A DNA stretch of 64,000 nt from Paraburkholderia sp. NMBU_R16 (GTDB lineage Bacteria; Pseudomonadota; Gammaproteobacteria; Burkholderiales; Burkholderiaceae), in contig NZ_JAAAYE010000005.1 in the NCBI RefSeq assembly GCF_013282575.1, positions 62,001 through 126,000 on the forward strand, given 5' to 3'. The notes beneath the pieces were generated by a model. It did no database searches and was not told where the DNA came from. It saw nothing but the letters and a program-made list of their open reading frames with translations. The translations under genes and the position numbers were made by a program. This document shows positions 19,209 to 27,607 of this stretch, piece after piece. Within the stretch, counting starts at the first letter, position 1; each line of letters opens with the position of its first letter.

Positions 19209-20150
19209 ATGAATGTCCGCTTCAAGCTGTTTTCGGCGTGTCTCGCGTGCACCTTGGCGATTCCCGCCTTCGCTCGAGACCCGGCCGGCTGCCGCGCAGT
19301 CCATCTCGTCGACATCGGCTGGACCGACATCACATCGACGACCGCGCTCGCATCGACGGTATTCGAGGGGCTCGGCTATCGGCCCGCTACCACCGTGGCA
19401 TCGGTGCCGATCTCGCTGGCCGGTCTGAAGAACAAGCAGATCGACGTGTCGCTGGGTTACTGGTGGCCCATACAGGAAAAGGCTGTCGATCCGTTCGTCG
19501 AGGCAAAGGAGATCCAGGTCTTGCAGCCACCCAACCTCTCGGGCGCGAAGACGACGCTGGCAGTCCCGAATTATGAGTACGAGGCGGGGCTAAGGACTTT
19601 TGCCGACATCGCGAAGCACCGCCAGGAGCTCGACGGCAAGATCTACGGCATCGAGCCGGGCAGCAGCGCGAACGCAAAAATTCAAAAGATGATCGATACG
19701 AACCAGTTCGGGCTCGGCGGATTCAAGCTCGTCGAATCGAGCGAGGCCGGCATGCTCGTGACGGTGCACCGCGCGATCCGCGACAAGAAGTGGGTCGTAT
19801 TCCTCGGGTGGGAACCGCATCCGATGAACATCGAGATGCAGATGAACTATCTCGCGGGCGGCGACGAAGTGTTCGGTCCCAACTACGGCGAAGCACGCGT
19901 CTATACGATGACTTCGTCCGACTATCTTGCACGCTGCCCCAACGCGGGCAAGCTCGTATCGAACCTGCGGTTCTCGACGCAACTCGAGAACCAGGTCATG
20001 CAGGCCGTCATGGCGAAAGAAAAGCCCGCCGATGCCGCGAAAGCCTATCTGCGCCAGCACCCTCAGGTACTCGACCGCTGGCTCGAGGGCGTCACGACCT
20101 ATGACGGGAAAGACGGGTTGGCGGCCGTCAAGTCGCACCTCGGCTTGTAA
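19209..20150 (+). CDS. caiX: L-carnitine ABC transporter, substrate-binding protein
   Basis: A 313-residue periplasmic binding protein of the OpuAC/ChoX type. The signal peptide [20 protein letters not shown] is followed by [19 protein letters not shown]. Cage-type aromatics are kept ([22 protein letters not shown]). No permease or ATPase gene accompanies it. In Pseudomonas CaiX is a carnitine-specific binding protein that shares the ChoWV core, so it probably docks on the choVW products encoded 7 kb to the left. The ATG at 19209 follows AAAGGGGAACCC. First gene of caiX-cdhC-cdhA-cdhB. Confidence 0.9.
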   Translation: MNVRFKLFSACLACTLAIPAFARDPAGCRAVHLVDIGWTDITSTTALASTVFEGLGYRPATTVASVPISLAGLKNKQIDVSLGYWWPIQEKAVDPFVEAKEIQVLQPPNLSGAKTTLAVPNYEYEAGLRTFADIAKHRQELDGKIYGIEPGSSANAKIQKMIDTNQFGLGGFKLVESSEAGMLVTVHRAIRDKKWVVFLGWEPHPMNIEMQMNYLAGGDEVFGPNYGEARVYTMTSSDYLARCPNAGKLVSNLRFSTQLENQVMQAVMAKEKPADAAKAYLRQHPQVLDRWLEGVTTYDGKDGLAAVKSHLGL

Positions 20151-20220
20151 GTCGCAAAACGGCCCGCTTCCAGGCCCCGAGCTCATTCGTACTCCGAATC
20201 ACTTTGAAAGGATCCACCAC

Positions 20221-21150
20221 ATGAATCGCGAAGTCATCGTGACATGCGCGGTGACGGGGGCCGGCGACACGGTCGGCAAACATCCCGCCATTCCCGTCAC
20301 GCCGAAAGAGATCGCCGACGCGGCGATCGAAGCCGCCCGAGCCGGAGCCACGGTCGCACACTGCCACGTGCGCGACCCGCGCACCGGCCGCGGCAGCCGC
20401 GATCCCGCACTGTATCGGGAGGTCGTCGATCGGATACGCAGCGCCGACACGGACATCATCATCAACCTGACGGCGGGCATGGGCGGCGACCTGGAAATTG
20501 GCGCGGGCGAAGATCCGATGCTTTTCGGCGCCGGCACAGACCTCGTTGGCGGCCTCACGCGCCTCGCGCACGTCGAGACATTGCTGCCCGAAATCTGCAC
20601 GCTCGATTGCGGCACACTCAATTTCGGCGACGGCGATTACGTCTATGTATCGACGCCTGCTCAACTGCGTGCCGGCGCCAAGCGAATTCAAGAGCTTGGC
20701 GTAAAACCCGAACTCGAGATTTTCGACACGGGACACCTCTGGTTCGCCAAGCAGTTGCTCGAGGAGGGGTTGCTGGACGCCCCGCCGCTGTTTCAGCTCT
20801 GCCTTGGCATTCCATGGGGCGCGCCCGCCGACACGACGACGATGAAAGCGATGGTCGACAACCTGCCGGCCGGTGCGATGTGGGCCGGTTTTGGCATCGG
20901 CCGGATGCAGATGCCCATGGTCGCGCAGGCAATGTTGCTCGGCGGTCATGTGCGCGTCGGACTCGAGGACAACCTTTGGCTCGACCGGGGCGTGCCTGCC
21001 TCGAACGGATCGCTCGTACAACGGGCATGCGAAATCGTCGAGCGGCTCGGTGCGCGCGTGCTCACGCCGGCCGAGGGCCGCCGCAAACTCGGCTTACCCG
21101 CGCGCGGCGAGCGGCTTCTCGAGCGGCGTGCGATCGAGCAATTGGCGTAA
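20221..21150 (+). CDS. cdhC: 3-dehydrocarnitine cleavage enzyme (BKACE / DUF849 family)
   Basis: A 309-residue beta-keto acid cleavage enzyme with a TIM-barrel fold. The N-terminus [20 protein letters not shown] and the [12 protein letters not shown] block, whose His-x-His pair binds zinc, are diagnostic. NLTAGMGGD and the late [11 protein letters not shown] with its catalytic glutamate are also present. In L-carnitine degradation it reacts dehydrocarnitine with acetyl-CoA to give betainyl-CoA and acetoacetate. It lies 70 bases after caiX and 28 bases before cdhA, between the binding protein and the dehydrogenase, which supports the carnitine substrate among BKACE options. Confidence 0.9.
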   Translation: MNREVIVTCAVTGAGDTVGKHPAIPVTPKEIADAAIEAARAGATVAHCHVRDPRTGRGSRDPALYREVVDRIRSADTDIIINLTAGMGGDLEIGAGEDPMLFGAGTDLVGGLTRLAHVETLLPEICTLDCGTLNFGDGDYVYVSTPAQLRAGAKRIQELGVKPELEIFDTGHLWFAKQLLEEGLLDAPPLFQLCLGIPWGAPADTTTMKAMVDNLPAGAMWAGFGIGRMQMPMVAQAMLLGGHVRVGLEDNLWLDRGVPASNGSLVQRACEIVERLGARVLTPAEGRRKLGLPARGERLLERRAIEQLA

Positions 21151-21178
21151 ATCGAATCAATACACAGGATCATCATCC

Positions 21179-22144
21179 ATGGCTGTCAATGTCGATATCA
21201 GAACTTTCGCGGCGATCGGCACGGGCGTGATCGGCAGCGGCTGGGTAGCGCGCGCCCTCGCAAACGGACTCGATGTGGTGGCGTGGGACCCCGCCCCCGG
21301 AGCCGAACGCACGCTGCGCGACAATATTGCCAACGCATGGCCGGCACTCGAACGCGCCGGCGTCAAACCCGGCGCGTCGCCGGTACGGTTGCGCTTCGTC
21401 CGTACGATCGAGGCCTGCGTGGCCGACGCCGACTTCATTCAGGAAAGCGCGCCGGAGCGCGATGAACTCAAACGCTCGCTGCACGGACAGATCAGCCGTG
21501 CCGCGCGTCCCGACGCAATCATCGCATCCTCGACATCGGGCCTGCTACCTAGCGATTTCTACGCGGATGCCGTCGATCCGGGGCGCTGCGTCGTCGGGCA
21601 TCCGTTCAATCCCGTCTATCTGTTGCCGCTCGTCGAGGTCTTGGGCGGGCGGCAGACTGCGCCCGCCACGATCGACGCGGCCATGCTGATCTATCGCTCG
21701 CTCGGCATGCGCCCGTTGCAGGTGCGCAAGGAAGTGCCGGGCTTCATTGCCGACCGGTTGCTGGAAGCGCTATGGCGCGAAGCACTGCACCTCGTCAACG
21801 AAGGTGTGGCAACGACCGGCGAAATCGACGATGCTATCCGTTTCGGCGCGGGTATTCGCTGGTCTTTCATGGGCACGTTCCTGACCTATACGTTGGCCGG
21901 CGGCGATGCGGGCATGCGCCATTTCATGCAGCAATTCGGACCGGCACTCGAGTTGCCCTGGACTAAGCTCGCTGCGCCGGCGCTGACGGACGAATTGGTC
22001 GATCGCGTCGTCTCCGGCACCGCCGAGCAGGTCGGCACGCGTTCGATCAAAGCGCTGGAACGGTATCGCGACGAGTGCATTACGAACGTCCTCTCAGCCG
22101 TTGCGGATGCCAAGGCGAAGCACGGATTGCGTTTCGACGAATGA
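21179..22144 (+). CDS. cdhA: L-carnitine dehydrogenase
   Basis: A 321-residue protein of the 3-hydroxyacyl-CoA dehydrogenase superfamily that oxidises L-carnitine to 3-dehydrocarnitine with NAD+. The Rossmann motif is [20 protein letters not shown] at the N-terminus. The catalytic region has [15 protein letters not shown] with its conserved histidine, and the C-terminal domain begins around [20 protein letters not shown]. The ATG at 21179 gives the normal length; a longer open frame upstream is a shadow over cdhC. In some bacteria this domain is fused to a thioesterase domain; here the thioesterase is the separate next gene. Confidence 0.92.
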   Translation: MAVNVDIRTFAAIGTGVIGSGWVARALANGLDVVAWDPAPGAERTLRDNIANAWPALERAGVKPGASPVRLRFVRTIEACVADADFIQESAPERDELKRSLHGQISRAARPDAIIASSTSGLLPSDFYADAVDPGRCVVGHPFNPVYLLPLVEVLGGRQTAPATIDAAMLIYRSLGMRPLQVRKEVPGFIADRLLEALWREALHLVNEGVATTGEIDDAIRFGAGIRWSFMGTFLTYTLAGGDAGMRHFMQQFGPALELPWTKLAAPALTDELVDRVVSGTAEQVGTRSIKALERYRDECITNVLSAVADAKAKHGLRFDE

Positions 22145-22163
22145 CGAGGAGGCAAGCGCTGTC

Positions 22164-22655
22164 ATGCAGGTCCCTATCCCGCCGGTGGAATACCGGGACG
22201 TCGTACGCCGCGAATGGGTCGACTACAACGGCCATTTGCGCGATGCGTTCTATATGCTGCTTTTCAGCTATGCGTCGGATGCACTGCTCGATGCGATCGG
22301 CCTCGACGATGTGCAGCGAACGGCTCGTCATCGCTCCGTCTATACCCTCGAGGCACATATCAGCTACCTGCATGAGGTGAAAGAGGGCGCATCGGTGCGT
22401 GTAGCGGTGGGTGTGCTCGCACATGATCGCAAACGCCTGCACGTCGGCTTCGAGATGTTCGCCGAAGGCCGGTCCGACCCGGTGGCCGCCGGCGAGCAGA
22501 TGCTGTTGCACGTCGATACGCTCGGGCCGCGCGCCGCGCCGTTCGACGAGGATGTCCTCGAACGCGTCCGTACACTGGCGTCGGCCCGGACTTCCCTACC
22601 GATACCCTGGTATGTCGGCCGGGTCATCGGTCTGACAGCCAAGACCGACTCGTAG
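22164..22655 (+). CDS. cdhB: Betainyl-CoA thioesterase (hotdog fold)
   Basis: A 163-residue 4HBT-type hotdog thioesterase. The active-site region VRREWVDYNGHLRDAFYMLL has the D-Y-N-G-H-x-x-D pattern of the family. In carnitine breakdown it hydrolyses betainyl-CoA to glycine betaine and CoA, linking this operon to the betaine/sarcosine genes to the left. The ATG at 22164 lies 19 bases after cdhA, with GAGGAGG upstream. Last gene of the operon; the next gene is convergent. Confidence 0.88.
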   Translation: MQVPIPPVEYRDVVRREWVDYNGHLRDAFYMLLFSYASDALLDAIGLDDVQRTARHRSVYTLEAHISYLHEVKEGASVRVAVGVLAHDRKRLHVGFEMFAEGRSDPVAAGEQMLLHVDTLGPRAAPFDEDVLERVRTLASARTSLPIPWYVGRVIGLTAKTDS

Positions 22656-22676
22656 CAGCGGCGTCTCCCGCCGCCG

Positions 22677-23657
22677 CTACGACTGCGGCACGTGTAGTCC
22701 GCGCTGCCGCAACCATTCGCTGTTGAACAAGCGCGCGAAATAGAGGCTGCCGCGATCGCACAGCAGAGTCACGATCGTATGGCCAGGCCCCATTTCGCGT
22801 GCCACCTGCACGGCCGCCGCCACATTGATCCCGGTCGATCCACCGACGAAAAGACCTTCTTCTCGCAGCAGGCGATAAACCATCGTGACGCAAGTTTGGT
22901 CGTCGATACGCACGGCGTCGTCGATTGGCGTGCCTTCGAGGTTGGCTGTCACGCGACTCGAACCGATACCTTCGGTGATCGAGCTGCCTTCGCTTTTGAT
23001 TTCTCCGCTTTTGACGAAGTGGTAGAGCCCGCTTCCATACGGATCGGCCAATACCGTTTTCACCTCCGGCTTGCGCTCTTTGAGGGACCGCGCCACGCCC
23101 GCCAATGTGCCGCCCGTGCCGGTCGCGCACACGAACGCGTCGACTCGGCCATCCGTATCGCGCCAGATCTCCGGGCCCGTCGTTTCATAGTGCGCCTGAC
23201 GATTGACGAGATTGTCGAACTGGTTCGCCCAGATCGCGTTATCCGTTTCCTGCGCCAGGCGGCCCGCGATTTTCTGATAGTTGTTCGCATCCTTGTACGG
23301 CGCGGCTGGCACGGGCCGCACGTCCGCACCTAACACCCGCAATAGATCCATCTTCTCCTGCGACTGCGTTTCGGGAATCACAATGACGCAGCGATAGCCA
23401 CGGGCCGCGCAGATGTGCGCGAGGCCGATGCCGGTGTTGCCGGCGGTACCTTCGATCACAGTGCCGCCGGGGCTCAACGTCCCGCGGCGCTCGGCATCCT
23501 CGATGATGTAGCGGGCCGCCCGGTCCTTGACCGAACCGCCCGGATTCATGAATTCCGCTTTGCCGAGAATCTCGCATCCGGTCTCGGCACTGAGTTTGCC
23601 AAGGCGCAGCAGTGGCGTATTGCCGATTGCACCGATAAAACCATCGAGCGCGGGCAT
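22677..23657 (-). CDS. Cysteine synthase-like PLP enzyme
   Basis: A 326-residue fold-type II PLP enzyme of the cysteine synthase / cystathionine beta-synthase family. NPGGSVKDRAA holds the PLP lysine, TAGNTGIGLA is the substrate/phosphate loop, and CATGTGGTLAGVARSLKE binds the PLP phosphate. It probably makes cysteine from O-acetylserine and sulfide, but family members vary in acceptor, and a secondary role (for example a cysteine synthase paralogue in sulfur salvage) cannot be excluded. It starts at ATG 23657 after a GGGAGGG ribosome site. It stands alone, convergent with the carnitine operon. Confidence 0.85.
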   Translation of the reverse strand: MPALDGFIGAIGNTPLLRLGKLSAETGCEILGKAEFMNPGGSVKDRAARYIIEDAERRGTLSPGGTVIEGTAGNTGIGLAHICAARGYRCVIVIPETQSQEKMDLLRVLGADVRPVPAAPYKDANNYQKIAGRLAQETDNAIWANQFDNLVNRQAHYETTGPEIWRDTDGRVDAFVCATGTGGTLAGVARSLKERKPEVKTVLADPYGSGLYHFVKSGEIKSEGSSITEGIGSSRVTANLEGTPIDDAVRIDDQTCVTMVYRLLREEGLFVGGSTGINVAAAVQVAREMGPGHTIVTLLCDRGSLYFARLFNSEWLRQRGLHVPQS

Positions 23658-24062
23658 GATCCCTCCCTTCGCCGTTCACATGCAGGACGGTTTTAGTATA
23701 GGCCGATCCAGCATAAACAGATCGGTATGTATCAATACAAGTTCGCCCGACAAAACACCCGATAAGTTTCAATTAGGCTATATTCCACGCATCAAAGATT
23801 GGAAAAAATAAATCGGAGACCGCCCCTTACCACCACGACTTCACGTCAGCATGGAAACGAGTTCGGCCATTCTCGAGCCGGGTTCGATTTAAAACGTTTT
23901 CAGTCTATTCGGTTACAGAAGGTTTGCCTTGGCAGCATCCTCTTTTGCCGGAAATATGCGTATACGGGGGATCGGCGAATAGCCGATCGAAAACGTCAGC
24001 CTGTACCACCGCGACCTTCACGACGAAAGGGATGCTCGATCAACCCATCGTCGGGGGTCATT
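23658..24062. other. AT-richer divergent intergenic region
   Basis: 405 bases between the cysteine synthase-like gene and the first mini-LuxR gene. The region is clearly more AT-rich than its surroundings and probably marks the left border of the accessory island. It holds a -10-like TATACT for the leftward gene (complement of 23695-23700) and the dyad at 23703-23725. An in-frame extension of the LuxR gene reaches back to a TTG at 23799, but that stretch does not resemble a sensor domain. Confidence 0.5.
23703..23725. promoter_or_regulatory. Operator-like dyad upstream of the cysteine synthase-like gene
   Basis: CCGATC (23703-23708) and GATCGG (23720-23725) are perfect inverted arms 11 bases apart. 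They sit directly upstream of a good -10-like TATACT read leftward, where no recognisable -35 exists. The dyad therefore occupies the -35 position, which fits an activator site. Confidence 0.3.
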
Positions 24063-24281
24063 TTGAACATCAGCACTCGGGAAAACATCGTCTTCGAATT
24101 GATCGCGAAAGGCCTTACCGATCGCGAAGTTGCCAATCAACTTTCGATTTCGATCGCGACTGCACGTAAACATCGTGAAAACTTGCTGGGTAAATTCCAT
24201 TTCACGAAGTCGTCTCAACTCGCTACGCATTACTTTCGGCTCAATCGTGACGCCCTCAAAAAAACGATGATTTGCGGCTGA
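24063..24281 (+). CDS. HTH-only LuxR-type regulator (first of tandem pair)
   Basis: A ~72-residue protein made almost wholly of a LuxR/GerE DNA-binding domain: STRENIVFELIAKGLTDREV, then the recognition-helix region SISIATARKHRENLLGKF. No receiver, autoinducer or other sensor domain is encoded. There is no in-frame ATG; I propose the TTG at 24063, which has GGGGG five bases upstream. A longer form from TTG 23799 (160 residues) cannot be excluded. It overlaps the next gene, a second HTH-only LuxR protein, by 10 bases. Both lie at the head of the hydrolase island and are probable regulators of it. Confidence 0.65.
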   Translation: MNISTRENIVFELIAKGLTDREVANQLSISIATARKHRENLLGKFHFTKSSQLATHYFRLNRDALKKTMICG

Positions 24282-24505
24282 CCGTTGTTTGCACGCCTCG
24301 CGAGCGGGAAATATTAAGGCTTCTCGCGGCCGGCCTCAGCGACAAACAGGCGGCACGAGCGCTCTCGATCAGCGATATGACCGCGCGCAAGCATCGAGCC
24401 AATCTGCTGCGAAAAACCGGCGCTCCCAACGTCTGTGCATTGATTTTCATGGCGGCGGCGGCCGGATGGCTCGACGACCTTTTGCAGCCGCCGGAATCTT
24501 CTTGA
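24272..24505 (+). CDS. HTH-only LuxR-type regulator (second of tandem pair)
   Basis: A ~77-residue single-domain GerE/LuxR HTH protein: TPREREILRLLAAGLSDKQA followed by ALSISDMTARKHRANLLRKT. It shares the unusual T-A-R-K-H-R recognition segment with its upstream neighbour, so the two are likely duplicates. The start is probably TTG 24272, inside the end of the first gene, which suggests translational coupling. LuxR HTH domains bind as dimers, so a heterodimer of the two products is possible. A short hydrophobic C-terminal helix (ALIFMAAAAGWLDDLL) may support dimerisation. Confidence 0.7.
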   Translation: MRLTVVCTPREREILRLLAAGLSDKQAARALSISDMTARKHRANLLRKTGAPNVCALIFMAAAAGWLDDLLQPPESS

Positions 24506-24701
24506 TTGCGATGTACCGCATTTGCCGTATGGAGCCGGCGAAGCTGCACTCGCACAATCGGCTCGTCGATTGTTCAGATGATTCGCCCAATAGGTGCCAA
24601 CGGCGCCCGGGTTGTTTCATCCGCGATCGGCACGTGACCGGCGCACGCACTCCATTCGACTTACGCGCCGGACCATTCCGCTCTCTATCGAGGATTCCGA
24701 A

Positions 24702-25670
24702 ATGACTTACGTACATCCTGCTTTTGCCGGCGTAGTGCCGCATATGCCGTACGTGCACGTTCATCAGCTGGCGGCGATGCCGCAGGCCGTCGCCCCGCAA
24801 TCCATGGCGCCGCAAACGGTTGCGCCCATGGCCTATGCACCGCAAGGCATTTTCAGCGGCATCGTCGGCGCGCTCGCGCCGACCGTAGGTCAAGCCGTGG
24901 GCGGTCTTTTGGGCGATCCCAGCGCAGGCAGGGCCATCGGCAATGTGGCAGGGCATATCGCCAGCTTTCTGCCGTTCGCCGTCGAGCCGCAAACGGCCTT
25001 CGCACCGCAAGCCGCCTTTGCGCCGCAGACCGCCTTCGCTCCCCAGGCGGCCTTTGCACCTCAAGGCGTCTTCGGGAACATCGCAGGTGCGCTGGCCCCG
25101 ACGGTCGGCAACGCATTGGGCAGCGCACTCGGCAACGGCGCACTCGGCCAGCAAATCGGTAACGTCGCCGGGCATTTCGCGCAGTTCCTGCCGTTTTCGG
25201 TCCAGCCTCAACAGGCCTTCGCGCCTCAAGGCGTCTTCGGCAACATCGCAGGCGCGCTGGCCCCGACGGTCGGCAACGCATTGGGCAGCGCACTCGGCAA
25301 CGGCGCACTCGGCCAGCAAATCGGTAACGTTGCCGGGCATCTCGCGCAGTTCCTGCCGTTTTCGGTGCAGCCGCAACAAGCCACCCTCATGCCACAGGGC
25401 GCCTTCGGCAACATCGCGAGCGCGGTCGCTCCGACGGTCGGCAGCGCATTGGGCAATGCGTTGGGCAACGCGGCCCTCGGCCAACAGATCGGCGATCTCG
25501 CGGGACACTTCGCACGCTTTCTGCCCTTTTCGGCACAACCTCAATCAGCCCCGCTCATGCCGCAAGGGCTGATCGGCAACATCGCCGGAGGCCTTGCATC
25601 GATGCTGCCGTTCGCGGCGCAGCCGATGGCGGTGCCGATGCACGTGTCCGCTCTCGGAACCCTGCACTGA
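24702..25670 (+). CDS. Glycine-zipper repeat protein of unknown function
   Basis: A 322-residue low-complexity protein with no signal peptide. After a His/Pro/Met-rich start (MTYVHPAFAGVVPHMPYVHV) it has repeats of 55-56 residues. Each opens with a Phe/Ile-x-G-N-I-A-G segment, continues with APTVGNALGSALGNGALGQQ and IGNVAGH, and ends FLPFSVQPQ. The first unit carries an insertion of AFAPQ-type pentads and the last is partial. The G-x3-G spacing makes each unit a glycine-zipper hairpin able to insert in or pack against membranes. I do not recognise a family. Possible roles are a membrane-active toxin or a self-assembling scaffold. It lies between the LuxR pair and the protease genes. Confidence 0.75.
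   Translation: MTYVHPAFAGVVPHMPYVHVHQLAAMPQAVAPQSMAPQTVAPMAYAPQGIFSGIVGALAPTVGQAVGGLLGDPSAGRAIGNVAGHIASFLPFAVEPQTAFAPQAAFAPQTAFAPQAAFAPQGVFGNIAGALAPTVGNALGSALGNGALGQQIGNVAGHFAQFLPFSVQPQQAFAPQGVFGNIAGALAPTVGNALGSALGNGALGQQIGNVAGHLAQFLPFSVQPQQATLMPQGAFGNIASAVAPTVGSALGNALGNAALGQQIGDLAGHFARFLPFSAQPQSAPLMPQGLIGNIAGGLASMLPFAAQPMAVPMHVSALGTLH
24852..25620 (+). repeat. 165-168-bp in-frame tandem repeats inside the glycine-zipper gene
   Basis: Repeat units begin near 24852, 25071, 25236, 25404 and 25572 (partial). The units at 25071 and 25236 are nearly identical at the DNA level over about 150 bases, including synonymous positions. This implies recent duplication or gene conversion and likely copy-number variation between strains. 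The unit at 25404 is more diverged and the first unit is longer because of inserted AFAPQ pentads. Confidence 0.85.
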
Positions 25671-25734
25671 CACGCAACGGGAAGCCCCTTGCTGTCGCGC
25701 CGGCCACATGCGCGGCAGCACGCCCCTCATGACG

Positions 25735-25775
25735 GACGGACGAACTTACCGGCTTTGCCGCCGCGTTCGTCCGTC
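25735..25775. promoter_or_regulatory. 11-bp perfect inverted repeat upstream of the subtilase gene
   Basis: GACGGACGAAC (25735-25745) and GTTCGTCCGTC (25765-25775) are perfect inverted arms with a 19-base spacer. The spacer contains its own small hairpin (CGGC-TTT-GCCG). It lies between the repeat gene and the subtilase start. No U-tract follows, so it is either an operator or a structured element of the mRNA leader, and not an obvious terminator. Confidence 0.4.
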
Positions 25776-25816
25776 GATCGATGCGTCGTTCTCACGGCGA
25801 CGCGAAGGAGACTGCA

Positions 25817-27517
25817 ATGGACAAGGACAAAAAGCCGGCCGCGCCGAAATCCGCGGCCGAAGGCGACACCGATTCGACGCCGAAGACCTCGCCTGCCGCC
25901 GCGGCAGGAAACGCCGCCGTCCCGGTAGCCGGCGGCAAGCGCCAGTACCTGATTGCGCCACGCCGTGGCGTACTGGCGAGGCAAGCCGCCGTAACGCCGA
26001 TGTCCGCCGGCGACATGAGCAATGCGATAGACCGCCTGCCCGGTGTCGAAGTCGTTCGGGTCCTGGCCGGCCACAAGAATGCGCGCATGATGTCGGCGCG
26101 CCCCGACGAAGCGACCGACACGTACGTGGTCAAGGTCGATCCTACCCACGCGCAGATCCTGCAGGCGACCGCGCCGCCCGAGATGATCGTCGAAGAGGAC
26201 CATTCGCTCGGCTACGGCCGCAAGCCCGACGCCGACGCCGGCGCGCAACTGAACCCGCAATCGGCGTTCTCGTCGGCCGCGCTCAGACAGGTGACCATTC
26301 GTGTGCTGGGCACGGACGACGCACCCGTCGCCAACGCCGTAGTCGAGGTCGCCGCCGACGGATTTCCGGCCAAAGGCACGACGAACGCACACGGAGAAGT
26401 CACGCTGACGCTCGTACAAATGAGCAACGGGCCGGTGCAGTCGCTCTCGGTTCGGCCCGCGCATACGTATTGGAACAGCTATCTCGTCGGACCGTCGCTC
26501 GCGAGCGATCAGGCCAACATCGTGAAGCTGACGCCTTTATGGCTTCCAAACCGCAACGTGCCGCCGTTCGCACCGCTCGGCTGGGGACAGCGGATCATGG
26601 GACTCGACGAATCGCCGACCACGGCAAGCGGAGCGGGCGTGCGCGTGGCCATCATCGATTCCGGCGCGGACACCTCGCATCCGTTGCTCAGCCATATCCT
26701 GCGCGGCGCTGACATGACCAATGAGCAGGACCCGGCCACGTGGAAGACCGATGTGATCGGCCACGGCTCGCATTGTGCCGGCGTCATCGCCGCACGCATC
26801 GGTGAGCAGGCGAAAACCGAGAGTATCGCCATGCGCGGCTTCGCCCCCGATGCCGAGATTCACGTGCTGAAAGTCTTTCCGAGCGGCCAATACAGCACGC
26901 TCATCGAAGCGCTCGACTACTGCATCAATCACGATATCGATGTCGTCAACATGAGTCTCGGCGCGCCGCAGCCTTCGCTTGCGGTCGAACAAAAGCTCAT
27001 CGAAGCGGTACAAAGCGGCGTCGCTTGTATCGTCGCCGCCGGCAACTCCGGCGGCCCCGTCCAATATCCGGCGGCCTCGCCCTACGTACTCGCCGTTTCG
27101 GCGTTGGGGCTGCACCGGGAACTACCGCCGAGCGCCTGGGAACAGACGCAGGTCATCGCGCAAACGCTGACTGCCGACGGGCTCTTCTCGCCGACGTTCT
27201 CGTGTCATGGGCCGCAGATCGGCGTGTGCGGCCCGGGCGTCGGGATCGTGTCGACGGTACCGGGTGCGGCCTTCAATCCGGAGTCCGGCACCTCGATGGC
27301 AGCGCCTCACATCACCGGTCTCGCGGCACTGCTGCTGAGCGATCCGCATCTTGCCGGCTATCTCGGTCCGAGGGGACCGCAACGCGTCGCCGCGCTCTTT
27401 CAATTGATCCGGATGATCTGCACACCCGTTTCGGCGAACGATCCATCGAACCGCTTCGGCGCGGGTCTACCGAGATTGCAAAACATTCGCCGGCTGCTGC
27501 CACAGGTCTACCGGTAA
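25817..27517 (+). CDS. Subtilisin-like serine protease (S8 family)
   Basis: A 566-residue S8 peptidase with an intact triad: Asp281 (VAIIDSGADTSHP), His316 (GHGSHCAGVIAAR) and Ser493 (SGTSMAAPHITGLAALLL). Residues 1-30 are Lys/Ala/Pro-rich and not a signal peptide. Residues ~65-120 resemble an I9-type propeptide. A predicted beta-sandwich insert around 155-200 (VTIRVLGTDDAPVANAVVEV) looks like a carboxypeptidase-regulatory-like fold. The ATG at 25817 has GAAGGAG before it. The missing signal means export by a non-Sec route, release by lysis or an internal role. Possible substrates include the island's own products, but none is shown. Confidence 0.9.
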   Translation: MDKDKKPAAPKSAAEGDTDSTPKTSPAAAAGNAAVPVAGGKRQYLIAPRRGVLARQAAVTPMSAGDMSNAIDRLPGVEVVRVLAGHKNARMMSARPDEATDTYVVKVDPTHAQILQATAPPEMIVEEDHSLGYGRKPDADAGAQLNPQSAFSSAALRQVTIRVLGTDDAPVANAVVEVAADGFPAKGTTNAHGEVTLTLVQMSNGPVQSLSVRPAHTYWNSYLVGPSLASDQANIVKLTPLWLPNRNVPPFAPLGWGQRIMGLDESPTTASGAGVRVAIIDSGADTSHPLLSHILRGADMTNEQDPATWKTDVIGHGSHCAGVIAARIGEQAKTESIAMRGFAPDAEIHVLKVFPSGQYSTLIEALDYCINHDIDVVNMSLGAPQPSLAVEQKLIEAVQSGVACIVAAGNSGGPVQYPAASPYVLAVSALGLHRELPPSAWEQTQVIAQTLTADGLFSPTFSCHGPQIGVCGPGVGIVSTVPGAAFNPESGTSMAAPHITGLAALLLSDPHLAGYLGPRGPQRVAALFQLIRMICTPVSANDPSNRFGAGLPRLQNIRRLLPQVYR

Positions 27518-27607
27518 GGACGCGACGCACGCTCGAGGCGCGAGCGCACGCCGCGAGTATGGCGACGGCGCCGCGCACCGGTATCAAAACGACAGGAGAA
27601 CATCGAC

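Noticed and set aside
24852-25620. Possible CRISPR array or direct-repeat noncoding locus
   Set aside because: Repeats are 165-168 bp, in frame and protein-coding; there are no short repeats with unique spacers and no cas genes.
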